A stretch of 64,000 nt of DNA from contig JAZLBP010000013.1 of the NCBI GenBank assembly GCA_045613745.1, positions 1 to 64,000 of the forward strand. Reading direction: 5' to 3'. The position numbers and the translations under genes were made by a program. Within the stretch, counting starts at the first letter, position 1. Every line of letters starts with the position of its first letter. The notes under the pieces are model-generated. The model worked only from the letters and a program-made list of their open reading frames with translations, ran no database searches and had not been told where the DNA came from. Positions 32,971 through 41,521 of this stretch are shown in pieces. The DNA comes from UBA940 sp045613745 (GTDB lineage Bacteria; Bacteroidota; Bacteroidia; Bacteroidales; Rikenellaceae).

Positions 32971-35924
32971 TCGGCTGGTTTTTCTACTTTGATTATACCC
33001 TTATTGTTCTTGCCATCAACGTAGAGATACAGCGGCGAGGGGAAGCGCACAACGCGCACATACTTGCTCTCCTCGACTGCGGGCATTGCATCGAGCATCG
33101 CCACATTGAACAGGCCGTTACCTTGACTCGGATTGAGCGTCAGGTAGCCGATACCCAGCGAGGTGACGTTTTGGAAGAAGTGGGTACCCTGACTCGGGTC
33201 AACGTGGAATCCGGGGATTCCGCACTCAACAATGGCTCGCGCCTCCGAGATGTGGGCCCAACCCACAGGAACACCCAAGAACTTGTCGCTCGAGCCCCAG
33301 CGGCCGGGGCCAATCAGCACATAGCCGCGTTTCTCGTCACGCATACGGGCATTGATAGCCAAAATCTCGCGCGCCATCTCCTCGGTAGCCATATTGTCGA
33401 ACGCCTCGGGACGCAGATAGACCACATCGCACACGTCGGGAATATTACCCAAACCCAGCGCATTCTCGGCATAGAGAATCGCATCCGAGGTATCGACCTT
33501 GCTCCAATCGAACTTCTCGCCCTCATACATATTGATAATCGGGCGTATTTGCAGGATATTGAGGAAACGTTGTCCGTCGGGTCGGTCGAGGTTGGCAGCA
33601 AACTCAATCTCCACAGGGCAACGCATCTCCTCCTCGCCCAGAGCCAGCATTTCGGAGATGATGGCCGCCAACGGGAATGAGTTATATTTCAGGATATTGT
33701 TGAACGTAATCACGCGACGTCCTTTGTCGAACGGCGAGTCCGAGATTCGTTGCGACTCGCGATCCCATACACTCGAAACGTACTTCATATTGCGAAGGTT
33801 GGCTGCTTGCAGCAGGTCGAGTTTCACAAAGTTTACCGCATCGTCAATCGAGGTACGGAACGCCTCGGGGTGCAGGTCAAGCACATATATTTCGCGTTGG
33901 GTATCGGTCAGACACAGCTCATCGGTCGAGGTTTGGAACGCACGTTCGGGATACTTGGGCGAGAAGCGCAACGAGCGCTCACCTTCGACAACAAGTTTGC
34001 CGAGTCCCATACAGATATTCACCACGCCATCCTCGGGACGTTCGTCGCCGATGGGATAGAAGTTGATGGAGCGCGCCACACCCGACAGCGTAGGCAAGAA
34101 GTAGTCGCCCTCACGACTACCGCACACATCCTGAATGATGATACCCATCTTTTCCTCGCTCAGCAGGTTAGCTGTCGAAGCGATGTAGGCCTTGCTGGCG
34201 GCAAAATATACCGACGCATAGACACTCTTGATGGCACGGCCCAGCATACGCAGCATCTGCTCGCTGTCATCCACCTTGGGAATCATATATGTCGAGTAGA
34301 TACCCGCAAAGGGTTGGTAGTGGGAGTCCTCCAACTTGGACGACGAGCGTACCGCCAGCGGGCCCTTAACGGTCTGCATATATGCACGCAGTCGTTCGAC
34401 AAGTTCCTCGGGCAGACGCGAACCCACAAACTCCGCAAGGATTGCCTCGTCGGGAAGCTCGCTATTGATGATATAGTGAAGGTTGTTGTCCTTGATGAAT
34501 TGGTCGAAATAGTCGGTTGCCACAACCACCGTACGGGGAATTGTGATACGCACATCGGCGTATTTGTTGTACTCGTTGTACTTTTGCAGAGTGCTGTTGA
34601 TGAAAGCCAGACCACGCGCCTTGCCACCCAGCGAGCCCTCGCCCATACGGGCAAAAGCAATGGCGTCGCTATAAGTCGATGAATCGAAGCGCGCAATCAC
34701 ACCCTGACCCAGCAGTCGGCGGTAGTCGTTGAGCAGGCGCACCAACACTTGGCGGTGTTGCTCGGTAGATTCAAACTGGCTACCCTTCATCTGGCGCAAA
34801 GCCGCAGCAATGGGGAACAGACCACGCGAGTACATCCACTTCGAGAGGTGGTTTTGTGAGGTGTGGTACTCCAGCGCCTCGTCCGAGATGGTTGCCAACA
34901 GTTGTTGCATCTCGCGCAGGTCATTGGCACGGCCAATCTCCTCGCCCGTAGCGGGGTCTTTGAAAATGAAGTCACCGAATGCAAACTCGCGGCTGATGTA
35001 GTCCGAGAGTTCGAGCAGAAGGTTTTTGGAGTTCTTTTGGATGAATCCCACACCAAGCGACTCAGCCACCTGACGATACTCATCCTGCGAGGATTGCAGC
35101 AGGAATGGCATCAGAGGGTTGTCCTGTTTGATGAGTTTACACAGGTCGATACCCGCATCGGATTTCTCTTGTGATGAGGGGTCGTCCTTATGCAGCACAA
35201 AGCCAACGTCCGAGATTACACCCAGCAGGTTCTCCTTGTATTTTTGGTAGAGAGCCACCGCATCGGCATAGTTGGTGGCAAGCAGAATCTTGGGACGTGC
35301 ACGCTTACGCAGAATCAGCTGTTGCTCGTTGAAGGCGTCCTTCAAGAAGGCTGCGTTCTGTTGCAACACAAGTTTATAGATTGCAGGCAGATAGGTCGAA
35401 TAGTAGCGAATCGAGTCCTCGACAAGCAGAATGGATTGAACACCGCCTTGCAGGATGTCCGACTCGGCATTCATATCATCCTCGATAAGTTTGATGATGG
35501 CGGTGATAAGGTCGGTATTACCGTGCCAGCAGAAGATGTAGTCCAGCGCCGAGCGGTCTTGCAACTCCAAGCGGCGATAGATATCCTTCGAGAAACTTGT
35601 CATCAGCACCACAGGGATACCCTCGTAGCGCTCCTTGACAATCTTGGCAAACGAGAACACATCCAGTTCGCCCACGTTGTACATCGTAAGGATAAAGTCG
35701 TAGCTGCTGTCCTTTTCGAGCAAATCCAGCGCCTCCAAAGTCGAACTCACGCGAGTGAACGACGGCGGGTTACTCATATTCAGTTCGGCATACTCCTGAT
35801 TGATTTGGCTCTCGATGTGGCCGTCCTCTTCGAGGATGTATCCGTCGTAGCTACAACATACCAAAAGCACCTTGTGGATACGGTGCGTCATATATTGATG
35901 GGGGACTTTCTCGTTCTTTTCCAT
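32958..35924 (-). CDS. PEP-synthase-like ATP-grasp protein with N-terminal receiver-like domains
   Basis: An approximately 988-residue cytoplasmic protein. The first 330 residues hold two response-regulator-like regions (HKVLLVCCSYDGYIL with VVLMTSFSKDI; and SILLVEDSIRYYSTYLPAIYKL with LLGVISDVGF). The remainder contains a PEP-synthase/PPDK nucleotide-binding region: LGGKARGLAFINS, the ATP-grasp motif GPLAVRSSSKLEDSHYQPFAG, and later blocks. There is no recognisable phosphohistidine swivel or C-terminal PEP-barrel domain, so it cannot be a normal PEP synthase. I infer a phosphotransfer or signalling role. ATG 35924 is chosen (an upstream ATG at 35933 also exists). It has its own promoter box at 35948. 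Confidence 0.75.
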   Translation of the reverse strand: MEKNEKVPHQYMTHRIHKVLLVCCSYDGYILEEDGHIESQINQEYAELNMSNPPSFTRVSSTLEALDLLEKDSSYDFILTMYNVGELDVFSFAKIVKERYEGIPVVLMTSFSKDIYRRLELQDRSALDYIFCWHGNTDLITAIIKLIEDDMNAESDILQGGVQSILLVEDSIRYYSTYLPAIYKLVLQQNAAFLKDAFNEQQLILRKRARPKILLATNYADAVALYQKYKENLLGVISDVGFVLHKDDPSSQEKSDAGIDLCKLIKQDNPLMPFLLQSSQDEYRQVAESLGVGFIQKNSKNLLLELSDYISREFAFGDFIFKDPATGEEIGRANDLREMQQLLATISDEALEYHTSQNHLSKWMYSRGLFPIAAALRQMKGSQFESTEQHRQVLVRLLNDYRRLLGQGVIARFDSSTYSDAIAFARMGEGSLGGKARGLAFINSTLQKYNEYNKYADVRITIPRTVVVATDYFDQFIKDNNLHYIINSELPDEAILAEFVGSRLPEELVERLRAYMQTVKGPLAVRSSSKLEDSHYQPFAGIYSTYMIPKVDDSEQMLRMLGRAIKSVYASVYFAASKAYIASTANLLSEEKMGIIIQDVCGSREGDYFLPTLSGVARSINFYPIGDERPEDGVVNICMGLGKLVVEGERSLRFSPKYPERAFQTSTDELCLTDTQREIYVLDLHPEAFRTSIDDAVNFVKLDLLQAANLRNMKYVSSVWDRESQRISDSPFDKGRRVITFNNILKYNSFPLAAIISEMLALGEEEMRCPVEIEFAANLDRPDGQRFLNILQIRPIINMYEGEKFDWSKVDTSDAILYAENALGLGNIPDVCDVVYLRPEAFDNMATEEMAREILAINARMRDEKRGYVLIGPGRWGSSDKFLGVPVGWAHISEARAIVECGIPGFHVDPSQGTHFFQNVTSLGIGYLTLNPSQGNGLFNVAMLDAMPAVEESKYVRVVRFPSPLYLYVDGKNNKGIIKVEKPAEEAV

Positions 35925-35947
35925 ACACAACAAATCTTATCGTACTA

Positions 35948-35955
35948 CAAATATA
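35948..35955 (-). promoter_or_regulatory. -7 box for the PEP-synthase-like gene
   Basis: On the - strand this reads TATATTTG (consensus TAnnTTTG), 24 bases before the gene start. The predicted 5' leader is short. No -33 box is evident. Confidence 0.5.
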
Positions 35956-35995
35956 CGAATTGTTGCGAGAAAGTCGGTATTTTCGGCAAGGTTTT

Positions 35996-36568
35996 CTACA
36001 CTACGCCCGAAAATCCGAGGAAAGCAAGAGCCAGAATGCCTGCGGTGATAAGTGCGATGGGGATACCGCGGAAAGCCTCGGGAACATCATTGAGTTCGAG
36101 GCGCTCGCGCAGACCAGCAAACAGCACAAGTGCCAGAGCAAAGCCCACAGCGGTCGATGCCGAATAGACAACCGACTCGGCCAGCGAGTAGCCCTTCTGC
36201 ACCTGCAACAGAGCAACACCCAGCACAGCGCAGTTGGTGGTAATAAGCGGCAGGAAGATACCCAGCGCCTGATAGAGCGCAGGGCTCATTTTTTTGAGTA
36301 TAATTTCGACCATCTGCACCAGAGCGGCAATCACAAGGATGAACACGATGGTCTGCATATATTCGATACCCAGAGGCACCAATACATAGTTTTGCAGCAG
36401 ATAGACCACAACCGAGGCGATGGTCATAACGAAGGTTACAGCCGCACCCATACCCATCGAGGTGCTCACCTTGCTCGACACGCCCAAGAACGGACAGATT
36501 CCGAGGAATTGCGACAGCACGACATTATTGACAAAAATCGCGCCCACGATAATAAACACGAACTCCAT
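35996..36568 (-). CDS. rnfA: Rnf complex subunit RnfA
   Basis: A 190-residue polytopic membrane protein (six hydrophobic segments) with the family's [16 protein letters not shown] stretch near the start and [27 protein letters not shown] near the end. RnfA and RnfE form the membrane core of the ferredoxin:NAD oxidoreductase, holding the [2Fe-2S] centre between Cys residues of both subunits. It is the last of the block rnfB-C-D-G-E-A, 3 bases after rnfE. Confidence 0.95.
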   Translation of the reverse strand: MEFVFIIVGAIFVNNVVLSQFLGICPFLGVSSKVSTSMGMGAAVTFVMTIASVVVYLLQNYVLVPLGIEYMQTIVFILVIAALVQMVEIILKKMSPALYQALGIFLPLITTNCAVLGVALLQVQKGYSLAESVVYSASTAVGFALALVLFAGLRERLELNDVPEAFRGIPIALITAGILALAFLGFSGVV

Positions 36569-36571
36569 ACT

Positions 36572-37159
36572 CTACTTCTTTTTAGCGGTTAATTTGTTGA
36601 ACAGCACCATCAGGTAGCCCAGCACCAAGAACGCACCCGGAGCCAGCACAAACACCAGCGGCATACCCTGCGAAGCAAAGGTGTAACCAAAAATCGAGCC
36701 TCCGCCCAACACCTCGCGCACAGCTCCAATCACCGTAAGCGACAGCGTAAAGCCCACACCGATACCCAAGCCGTCGAGCGCCGAATCAAGCACTCCGTTC
36801 TTGGACGCGAAGGCCTCGGCACGACCCAGAATGATACAGTTCACAACAATCAACGGAATGAACACACCCAGCGTCTCGTACAACGCGGGCAGGTAGGCCT
36901 GCATCAGCAGCTGCACAACAGTCACAAACGATGCGATAATCACAATGAACGAAGGGATTCGCACCTTTTCGGGGATTATGTTCTTAACCAACGAGATTGT
37001 CATATTCGAGAGTATCAGCACCGCCATTGTGGCAATACCCATACTCATACCATTGATTGCCGAGGTGGTGGTACCCAGCGTGGGGCACATACCGAGTAGC
37101 AATACAAATGTAGGGTTCTCTTGCAGGATACCCTTGGTCACGAGTTTCAGTTTACTCAT
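36572..37159 (-). CDS. rnfE: Rnf complex subunit RnfE
   Basis: A 195-residue membrane protein homologous to RnfA, with LGMCPTLGTTTSAINGMSMG at the start of its core and several hydrophobic spans. The ATG at 37159 is chosen because the preceding in-frame extension lies inside rnfG. The start overlaps rnfG by 8 bases, so the pair is translationally coupled. It contributes to the membrane channel and iron-sulfur centre of the Rnf pump. Confidence 0.93.
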   Translation of the reverse strand: MSKLKLVTKGILQENPTFVLLLGMCPTLGTTTSAINGMSMGIATMAVLILSNMTISLVKNIIPEKVRIPSFIVIIASFVTVVQLLMQAYLPALYETLGVFIPLIVVNCIILGRAEAFASKNGVLDSALDGLGIGVGFTLSLTVIGAVREVLGGGSIFGYTFASQGMPLVFVLAPGAFLVLGYLMVLFNKLTAKKK

Positions 37160-37832
37160 TGTTGCCTCCTTTCTGTTCTTCGGCAGGGGTTTCAAGCGCC
37201 GTAGCACCGCTATGGCCGTCGGCCTCGCCTTCGGTCGAAACTTGGGTTGTTGCACCGCTATAACCATCGGCTGCTGCGCCGCGTGTCTTGGTCAGGTAGG
37301 CGTTGAAAGCCTTGTCCACTGCCCCTACATAGGCACGGCTGGTAATGGTTGCGGCGGTGAGTGCATCCACATCGCCACCATCCTTGGTTACAGCCATCTT
37401 TATCTTGCCGGGGTTACGACCCACAATGCTGAGTTCGACCTTGCTGCTGGGTTTCGAAATCAAGTCGCCCAAGCCGGGAGTCTCGGCTTGCTCCAACACC
37501 TTGACACCCGTAACGGTACCCTCGGTGTCGAATCCCACAACCATCTTGATTGCGCCACCAAAACCATTCGCACTACTCTCAACCGCATAGCCCACAACCG
37601 AGCCTGCCGCCGAAGCCACATTGACATTCATCATCTCGCCCAGCAATTCGACAGCCACGCACTCCAACTCATCGAAGGCAGGCAGCACCTCGCCATAGGC
37701 GCTTTTGAGTTTTTGGGCTTTGGCTTGCTCGATGGTATCAAGTGTCAAAGTATAGACACCGCCCACGGCTGCCGAGCACACAAGTGTGATGCCGAGCATC
37801 ACAAATATCATATTTTTCAAACTACTCTTCAT
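37152..37832 (-). CDS. rnfG: Rnf complex subunit RnfG (covalent FMN carrier)
   Basis: A 226-residue protein with one N-terminal membrane anchor and a periplasmic FMN-binding domain. The flavinylation motif DALTAATITS is present, with the Thr expected to hold FMN by a phosphoester bond (the more usual form is SGATxTS, so this variant has Ala in place of Gly). It takes electrons within the Rnf pump. The Ala/Gly/Glu-rich C-terminal tail (about 30 residues) is longer than usual. The ATG at 37832 is chosen because the upstream in-frame part is basic and without an anchor. Confidence 0.92.
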   Translation of the reverse strand: MKSSLKNMIFVMLGITLVCSAAVGGVYTLTLDTIEQAKAQKLKSAYGEVLPAFDELECVAVELLGEMMNVNVASAAGSVVGYAVESSANGFGGAIKMVVGFDTEGTVTGVKVLEQAETPGLGDLISKPSSKVELSIVGRNPGKIKMAVTKDGGDVDALTAATITSRAYVGAVDKAFNAYLTKTRGAAADGYSGATTQVSTEGEADGHSGATALETPAEEQKGGNNE

Positions 37833-37845
37833 CGCACCCTTCTCC

Positions 37846-38808
37846 TTACTTTGAGTTTTTCTTACCGAATCTGCGAGGGCGGAAACCCTTGTCAATCAGC
37901 GGCACACAAGCGTTCATCAGCAAGATGGCGAACGACATACCCTCGGGATATGCGCCCCACACGCGAATCACAACCGTAATCACACCAATGCCCACACCGA
38001 ACACGATTTTACCCCACGCAGTCATAGGCGAGGTAACATAGTCGGTAGCCATATAGACAGCACCCAAAATCGCGCCACCACTCAAAAGGTGGAACACGGG
38101 GTCTATATATGCTTCGGAGTTGGTCAGATACATCACGCCCGTCATCAGCGCCATCGAGCCGAGCACCGCCACGGGGATGTGCCAAGTGATGGTTTTGCGG
38201 ACAAGCATATAGACGCCACCCAGCAGCAGAGCAATGGCTGCAACCTCACCCAGCGAGCCCGACATCTGGCCGATGCTCATATCGAGGTAGTTGAGTTTGG
38301 GCATAATATCGCTCACACTCTGTCCGCTACGCAGTGCGCCCTTGACCATAGCCAGAGGAGTTGCACCGGTCGAAGCATCCACCGCAGGGAACGATGTCAT
38401 CTGCACGGGATAGGCCACAAGCAGGAACACGCGACCCACCAACGCAGGGTTGAACAGGTTTTTACCCAAGCCACCGAACGACATTTTGGCAATGCCAATC
38501 GCCACAAGCGAGCCCACAACAACCAGCCACAGAGGAATATTGCTCGGCAAGTTGAATGCCAGCAGCACACCCGTCAGCACAGCGGGCAGCAGGGTTTCGC
38601 TTCGGCGGAGCATCCACTTTTGGATTGCCGCCTCGAAGAGCACACACGAGGCTACAGCCACAGCCGTAACCAAAAGTGCCGACACACCAAACATCCACAC
38701 CGACACAGCAAAGGCAGGAGCAAGTGCAACAAGCACATCACCCATCAGACGATTGGTCGAAAGGCCGCCGTGAACGTGGGGCGAGGGAGATATAATAAGT
38801 TTATTCAT
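37846..38808 (-). CDS. rnfD: Rnf complex subunit RnfD (covalent FMN carrier)
   Basis: A 320-residue polytopic membrane protein with PHVHGGLSTNRLMGDVLVALAP at the start and the flavinylation motif STGATPLAM, whose Thr binds FMN. Together with RnfG it carries electrons across the membrane, coupled to Na+ or H+ export. The C-terminus (LIDKGFRPRRFGKKNSK) is basic and cytoplasmic. It lies between rnfC and rnfG with gaps of 21 and 13 bases. Confidence 0.94.
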   Translation of the reverse strand: MNKLIISPSPHVHGGLSTNRLMGDVLVALAPAFAVSVWMFGVSALLVTAVAVASCVLFEAAIQKWMLRRSETLLPAVLTGVLLAFNLPSNIPLWLVVVGSLVAIGIAKMSFGGLGKNLFNPALVGRVFLLVAYPVQMTSFPAVDASTGATPLAMVKGALRSGQSVSDIMPKLNYLDMSIGQMSGSLGEVAAIALLLGGVYMLVRKTITWHIPVAVLGSMALMTGVMYLTNSEAYIDPVFHLLSGGAILGAVYMATDYVTSPMTAWGKIVFGVGIGVITVVIRVWGAYPEGMSFAILLMNACVPLIDKGFRPRRFGKKNSK

Positions 38809-38829
38809 AATTCGCGTTTGCTTATGGAT

Positions 38830-40167
38830 TTATTTTTTGGCACTTCGTGCGCGGATAGCCTTCATAACCTCACTCTTGCCCAGACGGATGTAGTCGAGCA
38901 ATGCAAGATTGGCAGGACAGGTGAACGAGCAGCTGCCGCACTCGATGCAGTCGGCCGCGTCGTTAATCTCGCAATCCTCCCAGCGGCGTTTGCGCGCCAA
39001 CACATTGAGCAGATAAGGCTCCAAGCCCATAGGACACGCCTCCACACACTTGCCACACTTGATACACGAGCCCTCGGGACCGCGTACAGCCTCCGACTGG
39101 TCGAACATCAACAGACCCGAACTGCCTTTGGTGATGGGGGCCTCAATATTCGAGATTGCGCGACCCATCATCGGACCGCCACCCACGATTTTGGCAGTTC
39201 CCTCGGGCACTCCGCCTGCAAATTCGATAACCTCACTCATAGGCGTTCCGATGCGCACCAAAAGGTTGGCGGGGTTTGCTACGTTACGACCCGTTACGGT
39301 CACTACCCTCTCAATCAGAGGTTTATTCTTTTGCACAGCCTCGTACACAGCCAGCGCCGTAGCCACATTCTGTACAACACAATTCACAGCAATAGGAAGC
39401 GCACCCGAAGGCACTCTGCGACCCGTAACTGCAGCAATGAGTTGTTTCTCGCCACCCTGCGGATACTGCACCTTCAAGGGTACTATCTCGATGCCCTCGA
39501 ACTTCTCGGCAAGACGACCCAAGTGTTCGATTGCGTCTTGTTTGTTGTTTTCGATTCCGACGTAAGCCTTCTTAACGCCAAGTGCGCGTGCCAGCAACTC
39601 GACACCGATAAGCACCTCCTCGCCGCGCTCCAACATCACTCGGTGGTCGGCAGTCAGGTAGGGCTCACACTCTACGCCATTAATAATAAGGTATTCGGCT
39701 TTACTTCCGGGAGGGATGGTCAGTTTGACGTGAGTGGGGAATGTTGCACCACCCATACCCACGATACCTGCCTCGGTAATTTTCTTGATAATCTCCGCAG
39801 GGCCAAGTTCACACTCGCGCACAATCTTGGGCGAGCGGTCAATATCGCTGCTCCACTCGTCGCCCTCAACCTTGATGGCAACGCTCATCCAACGACGGCC
39901 TTGCGGACCTTGATACATATCCACTGCGGTAACCAAACCCGATACCGACGAGTGGATGTTGCTCGACACAAAGGTTTCGCCTCGACCAATAAGTTGACCC
40001 ACCACCACGCGGTCGCCCTTCTTGACAACGGGCATTGCGGGAGCTCCGATGTGTTGCGCCATCGGGATGATAACGTTTTCGGGCAGAGGCATCGGACAGA
40101 TTGCGGCATCGCGGCTGAACTTGCACTCCGACGGATGAACACCGCCTATGGGAAATGTCTTCAACAT
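38830..40167 (-). CDS. rnfC: Rnf complex subunit RnfC (NADH-binding)
   Basis: A 445-residue peripheral subunit. It has the N-terminal RnfC barrel domain (GGVHPSECKFSRDAAI), the NADH/FMN fold shared with complex I NuoF (LIINGVECEPYLTADHRVML, GGEKQLIAAVTGRRVP), a SLBB domain and two C-terminal [4Fe-4S] motifs (CIKCGKCVEACPMGLEP and CIECGSCSFTCPANLA). It exchanges electrons with NAD(H). It is encoded between rnfB and rnfD. Length is typical of short RnfC forms. Confidence 0.95.
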   Translation of the reverse strand: MLKTFPIGGVHPSECKFSRDAAICPMPLPENVIIPMAQHIGAPAMPVVKKGDRVVVGQLIGRGETFVSSNIHSSVSGLVTAVDMYQGPQGRRWMSVAIKVEGDEWSSDIDRSPKIVRECELGPAEIIKKITEAGIVGMGGATFPTHVKLTIPPGSKAEYLIINGVECEPYLTADHRVMLERGEEVLIGVELLARALGVKKAYVGIENNKQDAIEHLGRLAEKFEGIEIVPLKVQYPQGGEKQLIAAVTGRRVPSGALPIAVNCVVQNVATALAVYEAVQKNKPLIERVVTVTGRNVANPANLLVRIGTPMSEVIEFAGGVPEGTAKIVGGGPMMGRAISNIEAPITKGSSGLLMFDQSEAVRGPEGSCIKCGKCVEACPMGLEPYLLNVLARKRRWEDCEINDAADCIECGSCSFTCPANLALLDYIRLGKSEVMKAIRARSAKK

Positions 40168-40183
40168 AATCCTGTCGTTTTAC

Positions 40184-41050
40184 TTATTCGGTTTTGGTTG
40201 TTGGCTCCGTAGGCACACTCTCGGCCACCTTGCGAGGAGGGAAGTTCACCTCGACAATTGCGCCCGTAGGACACTCGGTCACGCACTTGCGACACAAGCG
40301 ACACTTGTCGGCATTGATATAGGCCAGATTGCGGTCGATATTGATAGCCTCGAAGGGGCACACCTTAGCACATTTGGTACAGCCGATGCACGCGGCCGAA
40401 CAGCTCTTGCGAGCCACAGCACCCTTGTCCTTGTTGACACACGACACATACACACGGCGACCTTTGATACCCTTACGGCGAAGCTCGATGAGCATTCGGG
40501 GGCACGCCTTGGCGCACGCACCACAAGCGGTACATTTATCTTCGTCAACCTCGGGGAGACCCGTTGCGGGGTTAATCTTAATAGCATCGAAGTCACACAC
40601 CACCTCGCAATCGCCAAAACCCAAACAGCCGTAGGCACATCCCGTCTCGCCCGCATACAGCGCCGCAGCAACAGCACACGACGGCGCACCATTGAACTCA
40701 TTGGTTCGGGGACGGTGCTCACAACTACCGCTACAACGCACCACAGCCACCTGAGGCTCACGTTCGGGGGCACTCTTACCCACCAGCTCAGCAACCTGTT
40801 TCATCACAGCAGCACCAGCAACGGGGCAGTACAATTTGGAGATATCCTCTTTTTTGACGAAAGCCTCGGCCAGAGCGCGGCATCCCGCCTGACCACAGCC
40901 GCCACAGTTTGCACCGGGCAACATCTTCTCGATGATGTCAATACGAGGGTCTTCAACAACCTTGAACTTTTGCGCTACCACAAAGAGAAGCAGTGCTGCC
41001 AGCACGCCCAACACGCAAAGGATCAGTACCGTATAACCAAGTGTGACCAT
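40184..41050 (-). CDS. rnfB: Rnf complex subunit RnfB (ferredoxin-like)
   Basis: A 288-residue subunit with one N-terminal membrane anchor (GYTVLILCVLGVLAALLLFVVA). It then has an iron-sulfur motif of the CysXX type (PGANCGGCGQAGCRALAEAF) and several ferredoxin clusters (CAYGCLGFGDCEVVC, CTACGACAKACP, CIGCTKCAKVCP, CRLCRKCVTECP). It is the entry point for ferredoxin electrons. It is the first rnf gene and overlaps the upstream RseC-like gene by one base. Confidence 0.95.
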   Translation of the reverse strand: MVTLGYTVLILCVLGVLAALLLFVVAQKFKVVEDPRIDIIEKMLPGANCGGCGQAGCRALAEAFVKKEDISKLYCPVAGAAVMKQVAELVGKSAPEREPQVAVVRCSGSCEHRPRTNEFNGAPSCAVAAALYAGETGCAYGCLGFGDCEVVCDFDAIKINPATGLPEVDEDKCTACGACAKACPRMLIELRRKGIKGRRVYVSCVNKDKGAVARKSCSAACIGCTKCAKVCPFEAINIDRNLAYINADKCRLCRKCVTECPTGAIVEVNFPPRKVAESVPTEPTTKTE

Positions 41051-41487
41051 TATATCTTATTGATTTTAAAAACGATATCCTTTTCGATTTTATCGCGCAT
41101 CAGCCACAGGCCCACATAGTACAATGCGGCCGCACCCAACGCACCGCCACCCGACACCAAGTCGCTTGCCTCAAACGCTTTGGTACCGAACAGCACGGTA
41201 ATCATAATGAAAAACGGAATAATGTAGGCATAGATAACTGCCTTGACACCCATAATCTCGTCGAGGGTAACAATGACCTCCTCGCCCGGGGTGTAGGTTT
41301 TGGCAAATGTGTCGTGAACGGCAACCACGCGTTTTTCGCCCGAAGTTGCACCACACAGATCTTTGGCGCGGCACTCGTGGCAGGCCTCATTGACGGTCAT
41401 CTCAACCTCAACGATATTTCCCTCCACAGCAACAACCACCGCTTTATGTTCGATACTCTTCATAACCTTTTTTTTCGTTTCAGTCAT
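41050..41487 (-). CDS. RseC/SoxR-reducing-type membrane protein
   Basis: A 145-residue protein with an N-terminal domain containing the cysteine cluster CHECRAKDLCGAT, which likely holds a metal or iron-sulfur site. Two membrane segments follow (AVIYAYIIPFFIMITVLFG and ALYYVGLWLM). This is the RseC/MucC family, often encoded beside rnf genes and implicated in keeping SoxR reduced. Its end overlaps rnfB by one base and it is 35 bases after nadE. Choosing the ATG at 41487 removes a basic 76-residue extension that lies over nadE. Confidence 0.85.
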   Translation of the reverse strand: MTETKKKVMKSIEHKAVVVAVEGNIVEVEMTVNEACHECRAKDLCGATSGEKRVVAVHDTFAKTYTPGEEVIVTLDEIMGVKAVIYAYIIPFFIMITVLFGTKAFEASDLVSGGGALGAAALYYVGLWLMRDKIEKDIVFKINKI

Positions 41488-41521
41488 TTTCACTCCCACC
41501 CCATCGGAACGGTCGCCCGCA

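Noticed and set aside
38089..40212. 707-residue open frame on the + strand
   Set aside because: It lies antisense to rnfD and rnfC, whose proteins are clearly recognisable, and its translation has no domain features. It is a by-product of the GC-rich composition.
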